64,000 nt of DNA. Source: Lachnospiraceae bacterium. GTDB taxonomy: Bacteria; Bacillota; Clostridia; Lachnospirales; Lachnospiraceae. The stretch spans positions 1 through 64,000 of the forward strand of contig JAILPS010000020.1 in NCBI GenBank assembly GCA_024699325.1, read 5' to 3'. Positions 7,954-15,549 of this stretch are shown here, piece by piece. Positions within the stretch are counted from its first letter, which is position 1. Each line of letters starts with the position of its first letter. Below the pieces are notes generated by a model. The model ran no database searches. It saw only the letters and a program-made list of their open reading frames with translations, and was not told where the DNA came from. The position numbers and the translations under genes are program-made.

Positions 7954-9399
7954 CTACCTGTTTTTAAGCTTGCCCATGACCATTTTCATGGCCCTCATCA
8001 CAAATTCGTCCCTTATGATTATAAGAATCACAAAATATACTGAAACTCCTGCCGCAATCTGAACAACCAGAGTCAGAGTTCTAACCTCCATGGCCCTTCC
8101 GATAAGCCATACAATAACTCCCATGACAGCCGCTATTATACCATATTTTATAAAGCTTACAACCATGGGCTTAAAATTAATCATGTCACGGCTAAATATC
8201 AGGAATAATGTAAGTATCAACCCCTCCGCGCAGACGCTAGAAATAGCCGCTCCGTTTGCCCCAAGCACAGGGATTAAACACATATTTACAAGAAAATTAA
8301 GCACCGCTCCGCTAATGACGCCGATGTTAAACATTCGCTGTCTGTTTGTCGCGACCAGACACTGTTTTCCTATGGTGTTGTCAAGACCGACGATGATTAT
8401 GAGGAAACTAAACGCCCTCACAAGAGGAATGCAGGCCTCATAGCCGTCGCCTAAGAAGCACGGAACTAAGACAGGCGCAACCGCAAACAGTCCCACACAC
8501 ATGGGAAGCGATATAAACATTATGAAGTTGACCGTTATGTCCATGATGTGCTTCATGCCGTCGCGGTCCTTGTTTTTGTTTAGATAAGCCATTCTCGGAA
8601 GTGTGACCACTCCAAGCGCGGTCACCAAAACCACCAGAATCTGCTCAATCTTGTGGGCCTGCTCATAGTAGCCGTTCTGCGCTTCGCTCTTCGTAATCCA
8701 GCCGATCATACTCTTGTCGAGAACCGTGTACACGGATGTGGCGATGGTTGGCACGAAGTAGACAAAACTCTCCTTCAAATGATACATGAAGTTGCAGTGA
8801 AGAGGATTAACTATCTTAAAATACTTAAACACCTTCGGCCACAGGAAGAAGTTGCCTATGAACATCACGCCGTGAATGATGAAGACATATATGTAAATGT
8901 CTCCCAAATCCTTCACAAATATGAAGATCATGGCGATATTTACAATCTTGATTATCAGGTTTCTTATGGCCAGAGTCTTAAACATTTCAAGTCCCTGGAA
9001 TATAAAAGCCACATCGTTGATGTTCTGCAGCAGGAAGAACAGAAGAACCATGTAAATGATTCTGTAGTTGTCATCTGCAGTGGCTATTATGACGCCATAA
9101 CATATGATGCTGAACAGCATGGTTATGGTTTTGATGGTCATAATCTCGGAGATATTCTTCCTAAGCTGCTCCTCGTCGTCACGGCACTGCGCAATCTTAA
9201 GCTGACCGTATGTGGTTATGCCTAGAATTCCAAACATGCCAAAATATGTGACTATGGACAGGGCGTAGCTGTACCTTCCGTTACCCTCTGCGCCGAGCAC
9301 TCTTGAGATGTAAGGCGTTGTGATTATGGGGGTTATGATCGCCACAACCTGATATATCAGGTTAAAAACAAAATTGCTCTTTAGACTTGTCTGTTTCAT
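7954..9399 (-). CDS. Polysaccharide flippase (Wzx/MATE-like)
   Basis: The 481-residue integral membrane protein has about 12-14 hydrophobic helices. It opens with KSNFVFNLIYQVVAIITPIITTPYISRVLGAEGNGRY, split here by the family as a first helix and the conserved ITTPYISRVLG loop of oligosaccharide flippases. It should move lipid-linked repeat units from the inner to the outer membrane face. The frame is open to a TTG at 9405, but the ATG at 9399 is taken as the start because it lies just after the stop of the upstream gene. It forms part of the first polysaccharide operon. A second flippase at 55316-56707 is only distantly similar. Confidence 0.9.
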   Translation of the reverse strand: MKQTSLKSNFVFNLIYQVVAIITPIITTPYISRVLGAEGNGRYSYALSIVTYFGMFGILGITTYGQLKIAQCRDDEEQLRKNISEIMTIKTITMLFSIICYGVIIATADDNYRIIYMVLLFFLLQNINDVAFIFQGLEMFKTLAIRNLIIKIVNIAMIFIFVKDLGDIYIYVFIIHGVMFIGNFFLWPKVFKYFKIVNPLHCNFMYHLKESFVYFVPTIATSVYTVLDKSMIGWITKSEAQNGYYEQAHKIEQILVVLVTALGVVTLPRMAYLNKNKDRDGMKHIMDITVNFIMFISLPMCVGLFAVAPVLVPCFLGDGYEACIPLVRAFSFLIIIVGLDNTIGKQCLVATNRQRMFNIGVISGAVLNFLVNMCLIPVLGANGAAISSVCAEGLILTLFLIFSRDMINFKPMVVSFIKYGIIAAVMGVIVWLIGRAMEVRTLTLVVQIAAGVSVYFVILIIIRDEFVMRAMKMVMGKLKNR

Positions 9400-9401
9400 A
9401 A

Positions 9402-10151
9402 TCAATGCTTCTTTTTAAACAGTTTTCTAAACTTCCTGTTGTTATACAGGTTTGTGACACACAAAAAGTCAAACAGGAATTCAAAACGGGAACGCTTGTC
9501 TTCGTAGGTTTTTCCCATGGTTCCTGAAACCCCTCGAAACAGAGGTCTCTGCATAAACATGTGAAACTTCTCCCTGCCGTATAAGGCGTCAAAAAAACTC
9601 TCCTCCAGGTAGTATCCCTCAGAATCGTTAACCCTCTCATGGCAGTGCAGGAGAACTCTCTTGTAAAACTCTATGTCACAGCAGTAGAATCTGGTGTCCA
9701 CCTCATCCACTCTGGTCTTGTCTATAAAATAAGCCTGTGAAAGCTTACCTCCACGCGGCAGAAGCTTGTCAACATTTTCTATGGTCAGACGCCCTGTAAT
9801 CTTACAGAAATGTGTGCCCTCATAGCTCTTAACCAGCTCACTGTTATTAAGGGCGTATTCGATAATCTGTCCCTCGCCGTAGCCCTTGCCAAGCTGTTTT
9901 ACCTTCTCTGTATCTCCCATAAATGTGAGATACTCAAACTTTTTACCACACTTAGCCGCCTTATCGTCGATAGCCGTCACATCAAGATTGTAGTTGCTGT
10001 TCTCACAGAACACAATCCTGTCAAATGTCTTCGTATCCAACGCCCACATCACCGTCTCCACATAGGCTTCAAGTCTGGCGTTCATATCCCTAATAGCCAC
10101 CACCGGCGTGTCAGGATTCACATTGATACATCCACCTATAATTAAAAGCAT
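9402..10151 (-). CDS. Putative capsule-cluster glycosyltransferase of unassigned family
   Basis: The 249-residue soluble protein begins MLLIIGGCINVNPDTPV and continues with an ARLEAYVETV segment, FDRIVFCENSNYN, GEGQIIEYAL and FCKITGRLTI. A C-terminal block contains VDTRFYCCD and YLEESFF. The KITGR element preceded by an acidic and Asn-rich first half is seen in small GT-A-like proteins of capsule clusters, so a sugar transfer role is likely but unproven. There is no clear DXD motif at the usual place. It lies between the GT2 gene and the flippase and is nearly contiguous with both. No signal peptide or membrane helix is evident. Confidence 0.5.
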   Translation of the reverse strand: MLLIIGGCINVNPDTPVVAIRDMNARLEAYVETVMWALDTKTFDRIVFCENSNYNLDVTAIDDKAAKCGKKFEYLTFMGDTEKVKQLGKGYGEGQIIEYALNNSELVKSYEGTHFCKITGRLTIENVDKLLPRGGKLSQAYFIDKTRVDEVDTRFYCCDIEFYKRVLLHCHERVNDSEGYYLEESFFDALYGREKFHMFMQRPLFRGVSGTMGKTYEDKRSRFEFLFDFLCVTNLYNNRKFRKLFKKKH

Positions 10152-10165
10152 AGTTTTCCCTTCTC

Positions 10166-10966
10166 TTAATTACGTTTTTTGCCCTTCACCATTCTGTCAA
10201 ATGCTGAAATCAGACCGTGACAGAGCGCCTTGTCATCCAAAAGCTGCTTGAAGTAAATATTTTTAAGCTTTTGCTTGAAGGAATTCTTGTTGATCATACC
10301 TAAGTCGTGCTTAATCTCAAGCGTTCCAAGATATGTCTTATATTTATTTTCGTTTGAGAAACCCTCGAGGGAATAGTCTGCGATTGTCACGTCAACCCTC
10401 TTAAACTTACCGCCATCCTTATATAACCTCAGGAAGAAGTTATAGTCAGCGACCCTGTACTTAAGGTCGAATCTTCTATCCCTCATGACACTTGTCTTCA
10501 CAAAGGAAGACTGGTGGCAAAACGGCATGTTAAGATTTATATTTTCAACCGGGAGCGCCTTGCCAAATGATCCAACGCCCTCCCTGATTCTCACAGTATC
10601 GCCGTAGATTACATCAGCGTCACTAACGTCACAGGCAAAAACCTCGCTAAGCACGGTGTCGCTGTGAAACTTATCATCGGCATTCATATACTCTATCCAG
10701 CTTCCAAGAGCGTTGTCAGCCGCCTTATTCATGGCGTCAAAAATCCCGCCGTCCTTCTCAGAAATATAGCGAAACTGTATGCCTCTGTCGGCAAACTTCT
10801 GCTCATAGTTTCTCACGATATCCATGGTGTTGTCTGTGGACAAACCATCAACTATAAGATATTCAAAATCCCTGTAATCCTGCCTGAGCACAGATTCAAT
10901 CGTCGCCGCAATAGTGGCGCCCGCATTAAAACACACCGTAACTATGGTAACATTTACATTATTCAT
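10166..10966 (-). CDS. Family 2 glycosyltransferase
   Basis: The 266-residue protein has a GT-A fold. The nucleotide-binding start reads VTIVTVCFNAGATIAATIESVLRQ, followed by DFEYLIVDGLSTDNT and GGIFDAMNKA. The metal-binding loop is EYMNADDKF (Asp-Asp near residue 97), and SFVKTSVMRD lies near 158. The ISEKDGGIFDAMNKA wording is typical of the colanic-acid WcaE-like branch of family 2. It should add one sugar to a lipid-linked repeat unit at the inner membrane face. GGAAG precedes the ATG, and the Stealth-type gene ends 14 nt upstream. Confidence 0.88.
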   Translation of the reverse strand: MNNVNVTIVTVCFNAGATIAATIESVLRQDYRDFEYLIVDGLSTDNTMDIVRNYEQKFADRGIQFRYISEKDGGIFDAMNKAADNALGSWIEYMNADDKFHSDTVLSEVFACDVSDADVIYGDTVRIREGVGSFGKALPVENINLNMPFCHQSSFVKTSVMRDRRFDLKYRVADYNFFLRLYKDGGKFKRVDVTIADYSLEGFSNENKYKTYLGTLEIKHDLGMINKNSFKQKLKNIYFKQLLDDKALCHGLISAFDRMVKGKKRN

Positions 10967-10980
10967 GGCTTACTTCCAAA

Positions 10981-11991
10981 CTATTTTTCAAATGATGACT
11001 TTTCGGGGAGCATCTTCTCAAATGCCTCGTTAACCCTTCTCTTGGCTGCCTCAAAATCCTTGATGCCGTTGTCATCGTTGATGCATATCATTTTGTGACG
11101 ACTGTTTAAAATATCGTCTACAATGGCGTCCATATCGCACTGCGCGAAATACAGTTTGCCAATCTTCGGGCTTCTGGGCACGAATTCTCCCTTGGCCAAC
11201 TGCCAGTAGCGCATGAGCCACTGGTTGACATCCGTGGTGGTTCTAAACTTGTGGCTGCTGACGTCACTTAACAACTCCTCCTCCTTGTCCCACACCTCTG
11301 TAAATGTGGATTTAAGGAAGGAATACGGAACATGAAGCTCATAAAAACCGACAAACGCCCTGTATGGAAGCATAAAAAGCGTTCTTAAGTTTTTGCCTAA
11401 ACCGTATTTAAGATTTAACCACTTGGACTTATTCTTCTTAAACTGCGTATTGAAATCAAAATGATCTGCAATCACGCAAAGGTTGTTTACTATGACATGC
11501 GGAATGCCGTGCCTGTCCATCTTGACTGTGTTCATGATGGCGCTGTCGCATGGCACATTGTTGACAAAATAATCCTCTGGCGAAACAGGGGCATTTAGAA
11601 ACATGTCGTCGTTAAAGTAAACAAACTTCTCAGCCAATCCCTCAATCCTGTGAAGATTAAGCTCTATACAGTGTGAGGAAAATGTCGGCAGGTACTTCTC
11701 GTCTATGTAATCTGAATGCTTGACAAAATGCAGCTTGGGATTGTCAAGGTTTAACCACGCCGGAAGCTGCCCGCATGTGACGAAATGTATTTTTCTAACC
11801 CAGGGGGCGTATTTTTCCACTGCCCTAAACCAGTAATGGAGGAAATCCCAGTCACGATACCTCGCATCTCCTGCGTTGATTTCCTCCACGCCCTTATAAT
11901 GATTCTTCTGCTTTAACCACTCCCTATCGGATCCGTCAACCCAGATGATGACGAAATCTATATCGGAGGTGGTGCTGGCCACATTATTCAT
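10981..11991 (-). CDS. Stealth-family capsular polysaccharide phosphotransferase
   Basis: The 336-residue protein shows the ordered conserved regions of the Stealth family, which transfers sugar-1-phosphate from nucleotide sugars. CR1 is DIDFVIIWVDGSDREW at residues 10-25. CR2 contains ARYRDWDFLHYWFRAVEKYAPWV, then IHFVTCGQLPAWL and FSSHCIELNLHRI with the FVYFNDDMF loop. A CR3-like portion follows (SFLKSTFTEVWD), and a shorter C-terminal part includes ICINDD. A frame extension to 12015 exists, but GGAG seven bases before the ATG at 11991 favours the shorter form, which also avoids overlap with the upstream gene. It implies that the first glycan contains a phosphodiester-linked sugar. Confidence 0.9.
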   Translation of the reverse strand: MNNVASTTSDIDFVIIWVDGSDREWLKQKNHYKGVEEINAGDARYRDWDFLHYWFRAVEKYAPWVRKIHFVTCGQLPAWLNLDNPKLHFVKHSDYIDEKYLPTFSSHCIELNLHRIEGLAEKFVYFNDDMFLNAPVSPEDYFVNNVPCDSAIMNTVKMDRHGIPHVIVNNLCVIADHFDFNTQFKKNKSKWLNLKYGLGKNLRTLFMLPYRAFVGFYELHVPYSFLKSTFTEVWDKEEELLSDVSSHKFRTTTDVNQWLMRYWQLAKGEFVPRSPKIGKLYFAQCDMDAIVDDILNSRHKMICINDDNGIKDFEAAKRRVNEAFEKMLPEKSSFEK

Positions 11992-11992
11992 A

Positions 11993-13081
11993 TTATTCTC
12001 CGTCGATAACCGCACTAAAGCAGCTATCCATATTCTCTATGTAATTAGACTGCCTGTACATCCTCTCCACGTCTTCCCTTGCCCTAAGGAGGAGGGAAGC
12101 TGTGTCCTTAGAGTACATTCTGTCCAGAAGAGCCTCGCAGTCAATCTCCTGCCCCTTCTTAACCACCAAAGCGTTATCATCCCCGGCAATATCAGGAATT
12201 CCCGCATGGTCTGTCGTCACAACCAGCATGCCGTTGCCCATGGCCTCTAGTATGCTGATAGGCTGACCCTCGTTGGGATATCTGGTCAGAAGCGTAAACA
12301 CATCGCTGTTTTTAAGCAGCTCGTTCTTGGCCTCTCCCTTGACAACTCCGTGATATGTAACATATTCTGCCAGGTCGTTCTCCCTGACAAATGTCTCGAA
12401 ATACTCCTGCTCTGCCTTCTCAAAAAATGCTCCGGCAAAGTCAAAATGAAACTTCTTAGCATCCCCAGCGTCCACGCGCTTCTTCTGTGTAAGAGCCATA
12501 TTTAAAACATAGCGGTAGCCTTTCGACTCTATCATGTTGGAGAGGTACAAAACATTCTTGACCTTCTTCTCCTCCATAGCCTCAAGCTTACTTAAAAACT
12601 CTTCCTTTGAGATAAGATATTCATCGTCGACACAGTTTGGAACCTTCTTAATCTTATCGTCGTCAACCATCCCCTCAAAAATCCACCGGAGAGAATCACC
12701 GAGAACTATGGCCTCATCCACGCGGCTTAACAAACTGTAGTTTATCCTTCTCTGAAGCTTTCCAAGCCCCTTATCAACCATGGTTCTGTAATACCCGCCG
12801 TGTAAGTGAACTATAACCTTCTTCTTTCTGCCAAGCATGAGCTTCATAAGGATTATGTCCCTTATGTTCCCTCCCCTGGTCTGGCTAAGCGTAAAATAAA
12901 ACACGTCAGCCCTGCTTTTTAATATCCCTGCAATGCTCTTAAAAATAGCCTTATTGTTGGTTATATCGACCTTGCTAAACTTATATTTATCGCGAAGTCT
13001 CGAATTATACAGCGTGTCCACAGCCTTCGACAGACCGTGAATTGGCGGTGGAAACTGTGCCACAAAACATATCTCTGTCAT
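11993..13081 (-). CDS. Family 4 glycosyltransferase
   Basis: The 362-residue GT-B protein starts with ICFVAQFPPPIHGLSKAVDTLYN, where the proline/glycine loop is typical of the acceptor domain. VIVHLHGGYYR lies near residue 90. The donor domain carries VLYLSNMIESKGYRYVL near 193, DFAGAFFEKAEQ, and the EX7E-like segment VFTLLTRYPNEGQPISILEAMGNGMLVVTTDHAGIPDI near 275-312, in which the first Glu (NEGQP) and second Glu (ILEAMG) are conserved. This is a retaining sugar transferase acting in the cytoplasm. AGGTGAG is placed well before the ATG, and the gene ends one base before the next start. Confidence 0.88.
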   Translation of the reverse strand: MTEICFVAQFPPPIHGLSKAVDTLYNSRLRDKYKFSKVDITNNKAIFKSIAGILKSRADVFYFTLSQTRGGNIRDIILMKLMLGRKKKVIVHLHGGYYRTMVDKGLGKLQRRINYSLLSRVDEAIVLGDSLRWIFEGMVDDDKIKKVPNCVDDEYLISKEEFLSKLEAMEEKKVKNVLYLSNMIESKGYRYVLNMALTQKKRVDAGDAKKFHFDFAGAFFEKAEQEYFETFVRENDLAEYVTYHGVVKGEAKNELLKNSDVFTLLTRYPNEGQPISILEAMGNGMLVVTTDHAGIPDIAGDDNALVVKKGQEIDCEALLDRMYSKDTASLLLRAREDVERMYRQSNYIENMDSCFSAVIDGE

Positions 13082-13088
13082 ATCTCAC

Positions 13089-14360
13089 CTATATATTTTT
13101 GATAGCCTCAATATACTTGTCAATGCTTATGTCCTTAGTCATATTCTTTATCAGATACTCATAGCCCCTCTGACCCATGTTCACAAGCTCTGTCTCAGAT
13201 GCGGCATGGTCGATAAACCATCTGATATTGTCTGAAACTCCCTTGTAATCTCCAGGCTCACAGACCTTACCGCATCCTGTCTCCTCCATGATGCTCCTGA
13301 TCTCTGTGTCTTTTTCCAAAACTCCGAGAACAGGCTTCGCGCAGGCGGCAATTCCGTAGAATTTAGACGGACAGCTGACACCCTTAATGCCCTCCGCGTT
13401 GACACACCAGTGGACATCCGCAGCGTTAAGGGAATAGATCAACTTATCCTTATCCTGATATGGAATGAACTTGACGTTGGTAAGCTTGTTTTTGATGATA
13501 TAGTTTGTGAGGTCACCCAAAAGTGAGCCCGCTCCGACGAATACAAACACAACCTCTCTTCCGTCAGGTGTTTTGGCGCCGTCAAACTCGCCGATAACCT
13601 TAATAAGATTCTGAAGGTCATAGTAGAGACCGATATTTCCTGAATACATTATCACGAACTTGTCGGTAAGCTCGCACTTCTGTCTGAACTGCTTAACTCC
13701 CTCGTTATCCTTAGGCAGGGGGTAAATGCTTCTCTCGTCAATCCAGTTGTTAATCATCACGCACTTAGGAACATTCTTGCCGTGGAATCTATTATTAAGA
13801 GTGTCCACGAGATCTCTTCCCACAGTGATGACAAGGTCTGACTGCCTGCAGCTGAATTTGTCAAGCATGAGCATGAGCTTTAAAAGTGGCTTAAACTTAA
13901 AGTAACCAACCGCAATAATCTGCTCAGGATTATAATCCTGGATGTTATATATGAACTTGGCTCTCTTTAAATATTTGCCTATAACGCCAAGCAGACCTCC
14001 CATGACGGGCGGCTGTGAAATGGTAAATATATAATCCTGGCGGCCGCATTTACGGCACACGGAAATAGCCCCGAAGAAATATGATAGGATATTCCTGACG
14101 CGGCTTAGCTTGTTTGACTTAGTGAACTCACAGACGGGGACTCTTATGACTCTCACTCCGTTGATGTTCTCCACGAAGCATCCCTTCCTGTGCTTATATT
14201 CCTCGGCAACTGTGCCCTCGTATGAAGGAACTGTACATATGACAGTAACATTGAATTCCTTCCTGATACCCTCTGCCAGATCCTGCAGAATCTGTCCGGT
14301 TGAAGCCACATCCGGGTAATAATAATGTGCAAAAATCAAAATGTTTTTCTTCTTACTCAT
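13089..14360 (-). CDS. Family 4 glycosyltransferase, WbuB-like
   Basis: The 423-residue GT-B protein opens ILIFAHYYYPDVASTGQILQDLAEGI, the acceptor-domain loop common to WbuB-type enzymes that extend amino-sugar acceptors. The middle has FTISQPPVMGGLLG and YNIQDYNPEQ. The donor domain contains IMYSGNIGLYYDLQNLI near residue 238 and WCVNAEGIKGVSCPSKFYGIAACAKPVLGVLE near 325-355, with the expected acidic and KFYG elements. The start is set at ATG 14360. A TTG 12 bases upstream overlaps the AGGAAGG ribosome site. The start overlaps the acyltransferase stop by eight bases, so the two are co-translated. Confidence 0.87.
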   Translation of the reverse strand: MSKKKNILIFAHYYYPDVASTGQILQDLAEGIRKEFNVTVICTVPSYEGTVAEEYKHRKGCFVENINGVRVIRVPVCEFTKSNKLSRVRNILSYFFGAISVCRKCGRQDYIFTISQPPVMGGLLGVIGKYLKRAKFIYNIQDYNPEQIIAVGYFKFKPLLKLMLMLDKFSCRQSDLVITVGRDLVDTLNNRFHGKNVPKCVMINNWIDERSIYPLPKDNEGVKQFRQKCELTDKFVIMYSGNIGLYYDLQNLIKVIGEFDGAKTPDGREVVFVFVGAGSLLGDLTNYIIKNKLTNVKFIPYQDKDKLIYSLNAADVHWCVNAEGIKGVSCPSKFYGIAACAKPVLGVLEKDTEIRSIMEETGCGKVCEPGDYKGVSDNIRWFIDHAASETELVNMGQRGYEYLIKNMTKDISIDKYIEAIKNI

Positions 14361-14940
14361 GGCGGTTATCAACCTTCCTAATCACTCTTGCAGGATTGCC
14401 TGCTATAACGCAGTCATCCTCGAACTTCCCGCAGACTACGGCACCTGCCCCCACAACGCATCCTCTGCCGAGCACTGTTCCCTTAAGTATGAGCGCGTTG
14501 CAGCCTATAAAACAATCATCTCCTATGATAATGTCCTTCGCAGGAACAAGATTGCTGTTGCCTCCGTTTATATCTCTAAGGAGCTTGTTTCTAGTCTCTG
14601 CCTCAATAGGATGGAAGTCGTTATCCAATATCTTCGTGTTTCCGCCGATACAGACATTGTTGCCGATCACTATGCGCTTTCTCGCATAAATGGTGGCACC
14701 TGAGATTCCCGCATTATCACCTATGATAATCTCAGCCTTAGGGCTTCTGGTGACTATAATCGTCCTGGAATACAATCCGACAAGGTTTGACAGAAAGGAA
14801 CTCTTGATGGTTACATTGTCCCCTATCAAAAGCTTTGCCCCTTTCTTGTTGTATATAAAGGGCACGCCCTTAAGCAAAAGACCCCTGCCATATTTAATTT
14901 TCAACATTTTCAGAATAATCTTATACCAGTTACTGTTCAT
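14353..14940 (-). CDS. Hexapeptide-repeat acyltransferase
   Basis: The 195-residue protein is built of left-handed beta-helix hexapeptide repeats. Examples are LLIGDNVTIKSS, IIIGDNAGISGATIYA, IVIGNNVCIGGNTKI and IIIGDDCFIGCNALILKG, ending with VVGAGAVVCGKFEDDCVIAGNPARVIRKV. This is the CoA-dependent acetyltransferase pattern of WcaF/WbbJ-like enzymes. The probable catalytic His is in ILDNDFHPIEAE near residue 110. It should O- or N-acetylate a sugar of the first glycan. It is the first gene of the polysaccharide run proper, lying about 100 bp after the helical-repeat gene with a strong inverted repeat between them. Confidence 0.87.
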   Translation of the reverse strand: MNSNWYKIILKMLKIKYGRGLLLKGVPFIYNKKGAKLLIGDNVTIKSSFLSNLVGLYSRTIIVTRSPKAEIIIGDNAGISGATIYARKRIVIGNNVCIGGNTKILDNDFHPIEAETRNKLLRDINGGNSNLVPAKDIIIGDDCFIGCNALILKGTVLGRGCVVGAGAVVCGKFEDDCVIAGNPARVIRKVDNRHE

Positions 14941-14981
14941 TTCCCTTATTATCCCTAAGGATTCTCTAACCCTCTATACAA

Positions 14982-15014
14982 GAAACATAGAGAGTGGTCA
15001 ACTCTCTATGTTTC
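14982..15014. repeat. Perfect 14-bp inverted repeat before the polysaccharide operon
   Basis: The arms GAAACATAGAGAGT (14982-14995) and ACTCTCTATGTTTC (15001-15014) are perfectly complementary around a 5-bp spacer. As RNA this would be a stable hairpin, but no T-run follows on either strand, so it is not a standard terminator. It lies 28 nt after the stop of the helical-repeat gene and 42 nt before the acyltransferase ATG. It may be a processing or attenuation element, or an operator. Confidence 0.75.
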
Positions 15015-15041
15015 AACAATGTGTTAATAGTCTTAAATCAA

Positions 15042-15464
15042 TTACTCCTCAGTCTTCTCGGCTGCTTCCTTGACCTCTTCAACCTTCTCCTCGACTGCCT
15101 CTGTTGCCTCCTCAGCGACCTCAGCAACCTTATTCTTAGTTGCCTCGATGTCAGCCTCAGCCTTAGCGATCAATGACTCGTGGTCCTTAATAGAAGCGAT
15201 AAGAGCTGCAACGCCCTCTGAGTAAGAGCCGCCTGCAGTGAACTCCTCGTAAACGAGCTCGCCGATCTGCTTCTTGATATCTGCGATTGCAGACTTCTCA
15301 GAAGAGATCTTGGACTTAAGCTTGGTAACCTCGATTGTCTCGTTGGTCTTGTCGCCAACTGCCTTAGCAGCCTCGCTTGTCTTCTCGCCAACTGCCTTAG
15401 CGACCTCAACTGTCTTGTCGCCGACTGTTTTTGCTACATTTTTTAACTGATCTAAAAATGCCAT
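15042..15464 (-). CDS. Small helical protein with LEA/apolipoprotein-like repeats
   Basis: The 140-residue protein lacks a signal peptide and begins MAFLDQLKNVAKTVGDKT. Three imperfect 11-residue repeats follow of the form VGxKTxEAAKA (VGDKTVEVAKA, VGEKTSEAAKA, VGDKTNETIEV). This pattern is seen in amphipathic LEA-like and YtxH-like helices. A central helical region (about 50-105) ends in AKAEADIEATK, and the tail is almost all Glu, Ala, Val and Lys (EEATEAVEEKVEEVKEAA). The frame reaches a TTG at 15479 that is part of GGGAGG, the ribosome site for ATG 15464. Its function is unknown; membrane-surface binding or stress protection is a guess. It has its own promoter. Confidence 0.75.
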   Translation of the reverse strand: MAFLDQLKNVAKTVGDKTVEVAKAVGEKTSEAAKAVGDKTNETIEVTKLKSKISSEKSAIADIKKQIGELVYEEFTAGGSYSEGVAALIASIKDHESLIAKAEADIEATKNKVAEVAEEATEAVEEKVEEVKEAAEKTEE

Positions 15465-15494
15465 AGTGATACCTCCCAAAAAATATTATGTTTC

Positions 15495-15523
15495 ATTATA
15501 CAACTTTGACAAAGAAATTGCAA
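15495..15523 (-). promoter_or_regulatory. Promoter upstream of the helical-repeat gene
   Basis: TTGCAA (15518-15523), a 17-bp spacer, and a consensus TATAAT (15495-15500) on the minus strand lie about 30 bp before the GGGAGG ribosome site. It could also drive the polysaccharide operon if transcription reads through the inverted repeat at 14982-15014. Confidence 0.65.
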
Positions 15524-15549
15524 GACTATAAAAGCCTTGCACCTTATCG

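Noticed and set aside
8653-9225. A 190-codon plus-strand frame opposite the flippase gene
   Set aside because: The flippase on the minus strand has clear membrane helices and family motifs. The opposite frame has no ribosome site or domain.
15518-15540. A terminator hairpin after the CHAP-like gene (GCAAG/CTTGC)
   Set aside because: The stem has only five or six pairs with a long loop, and it overlaps the -35 box of the next promoter. The support is too weak to list.
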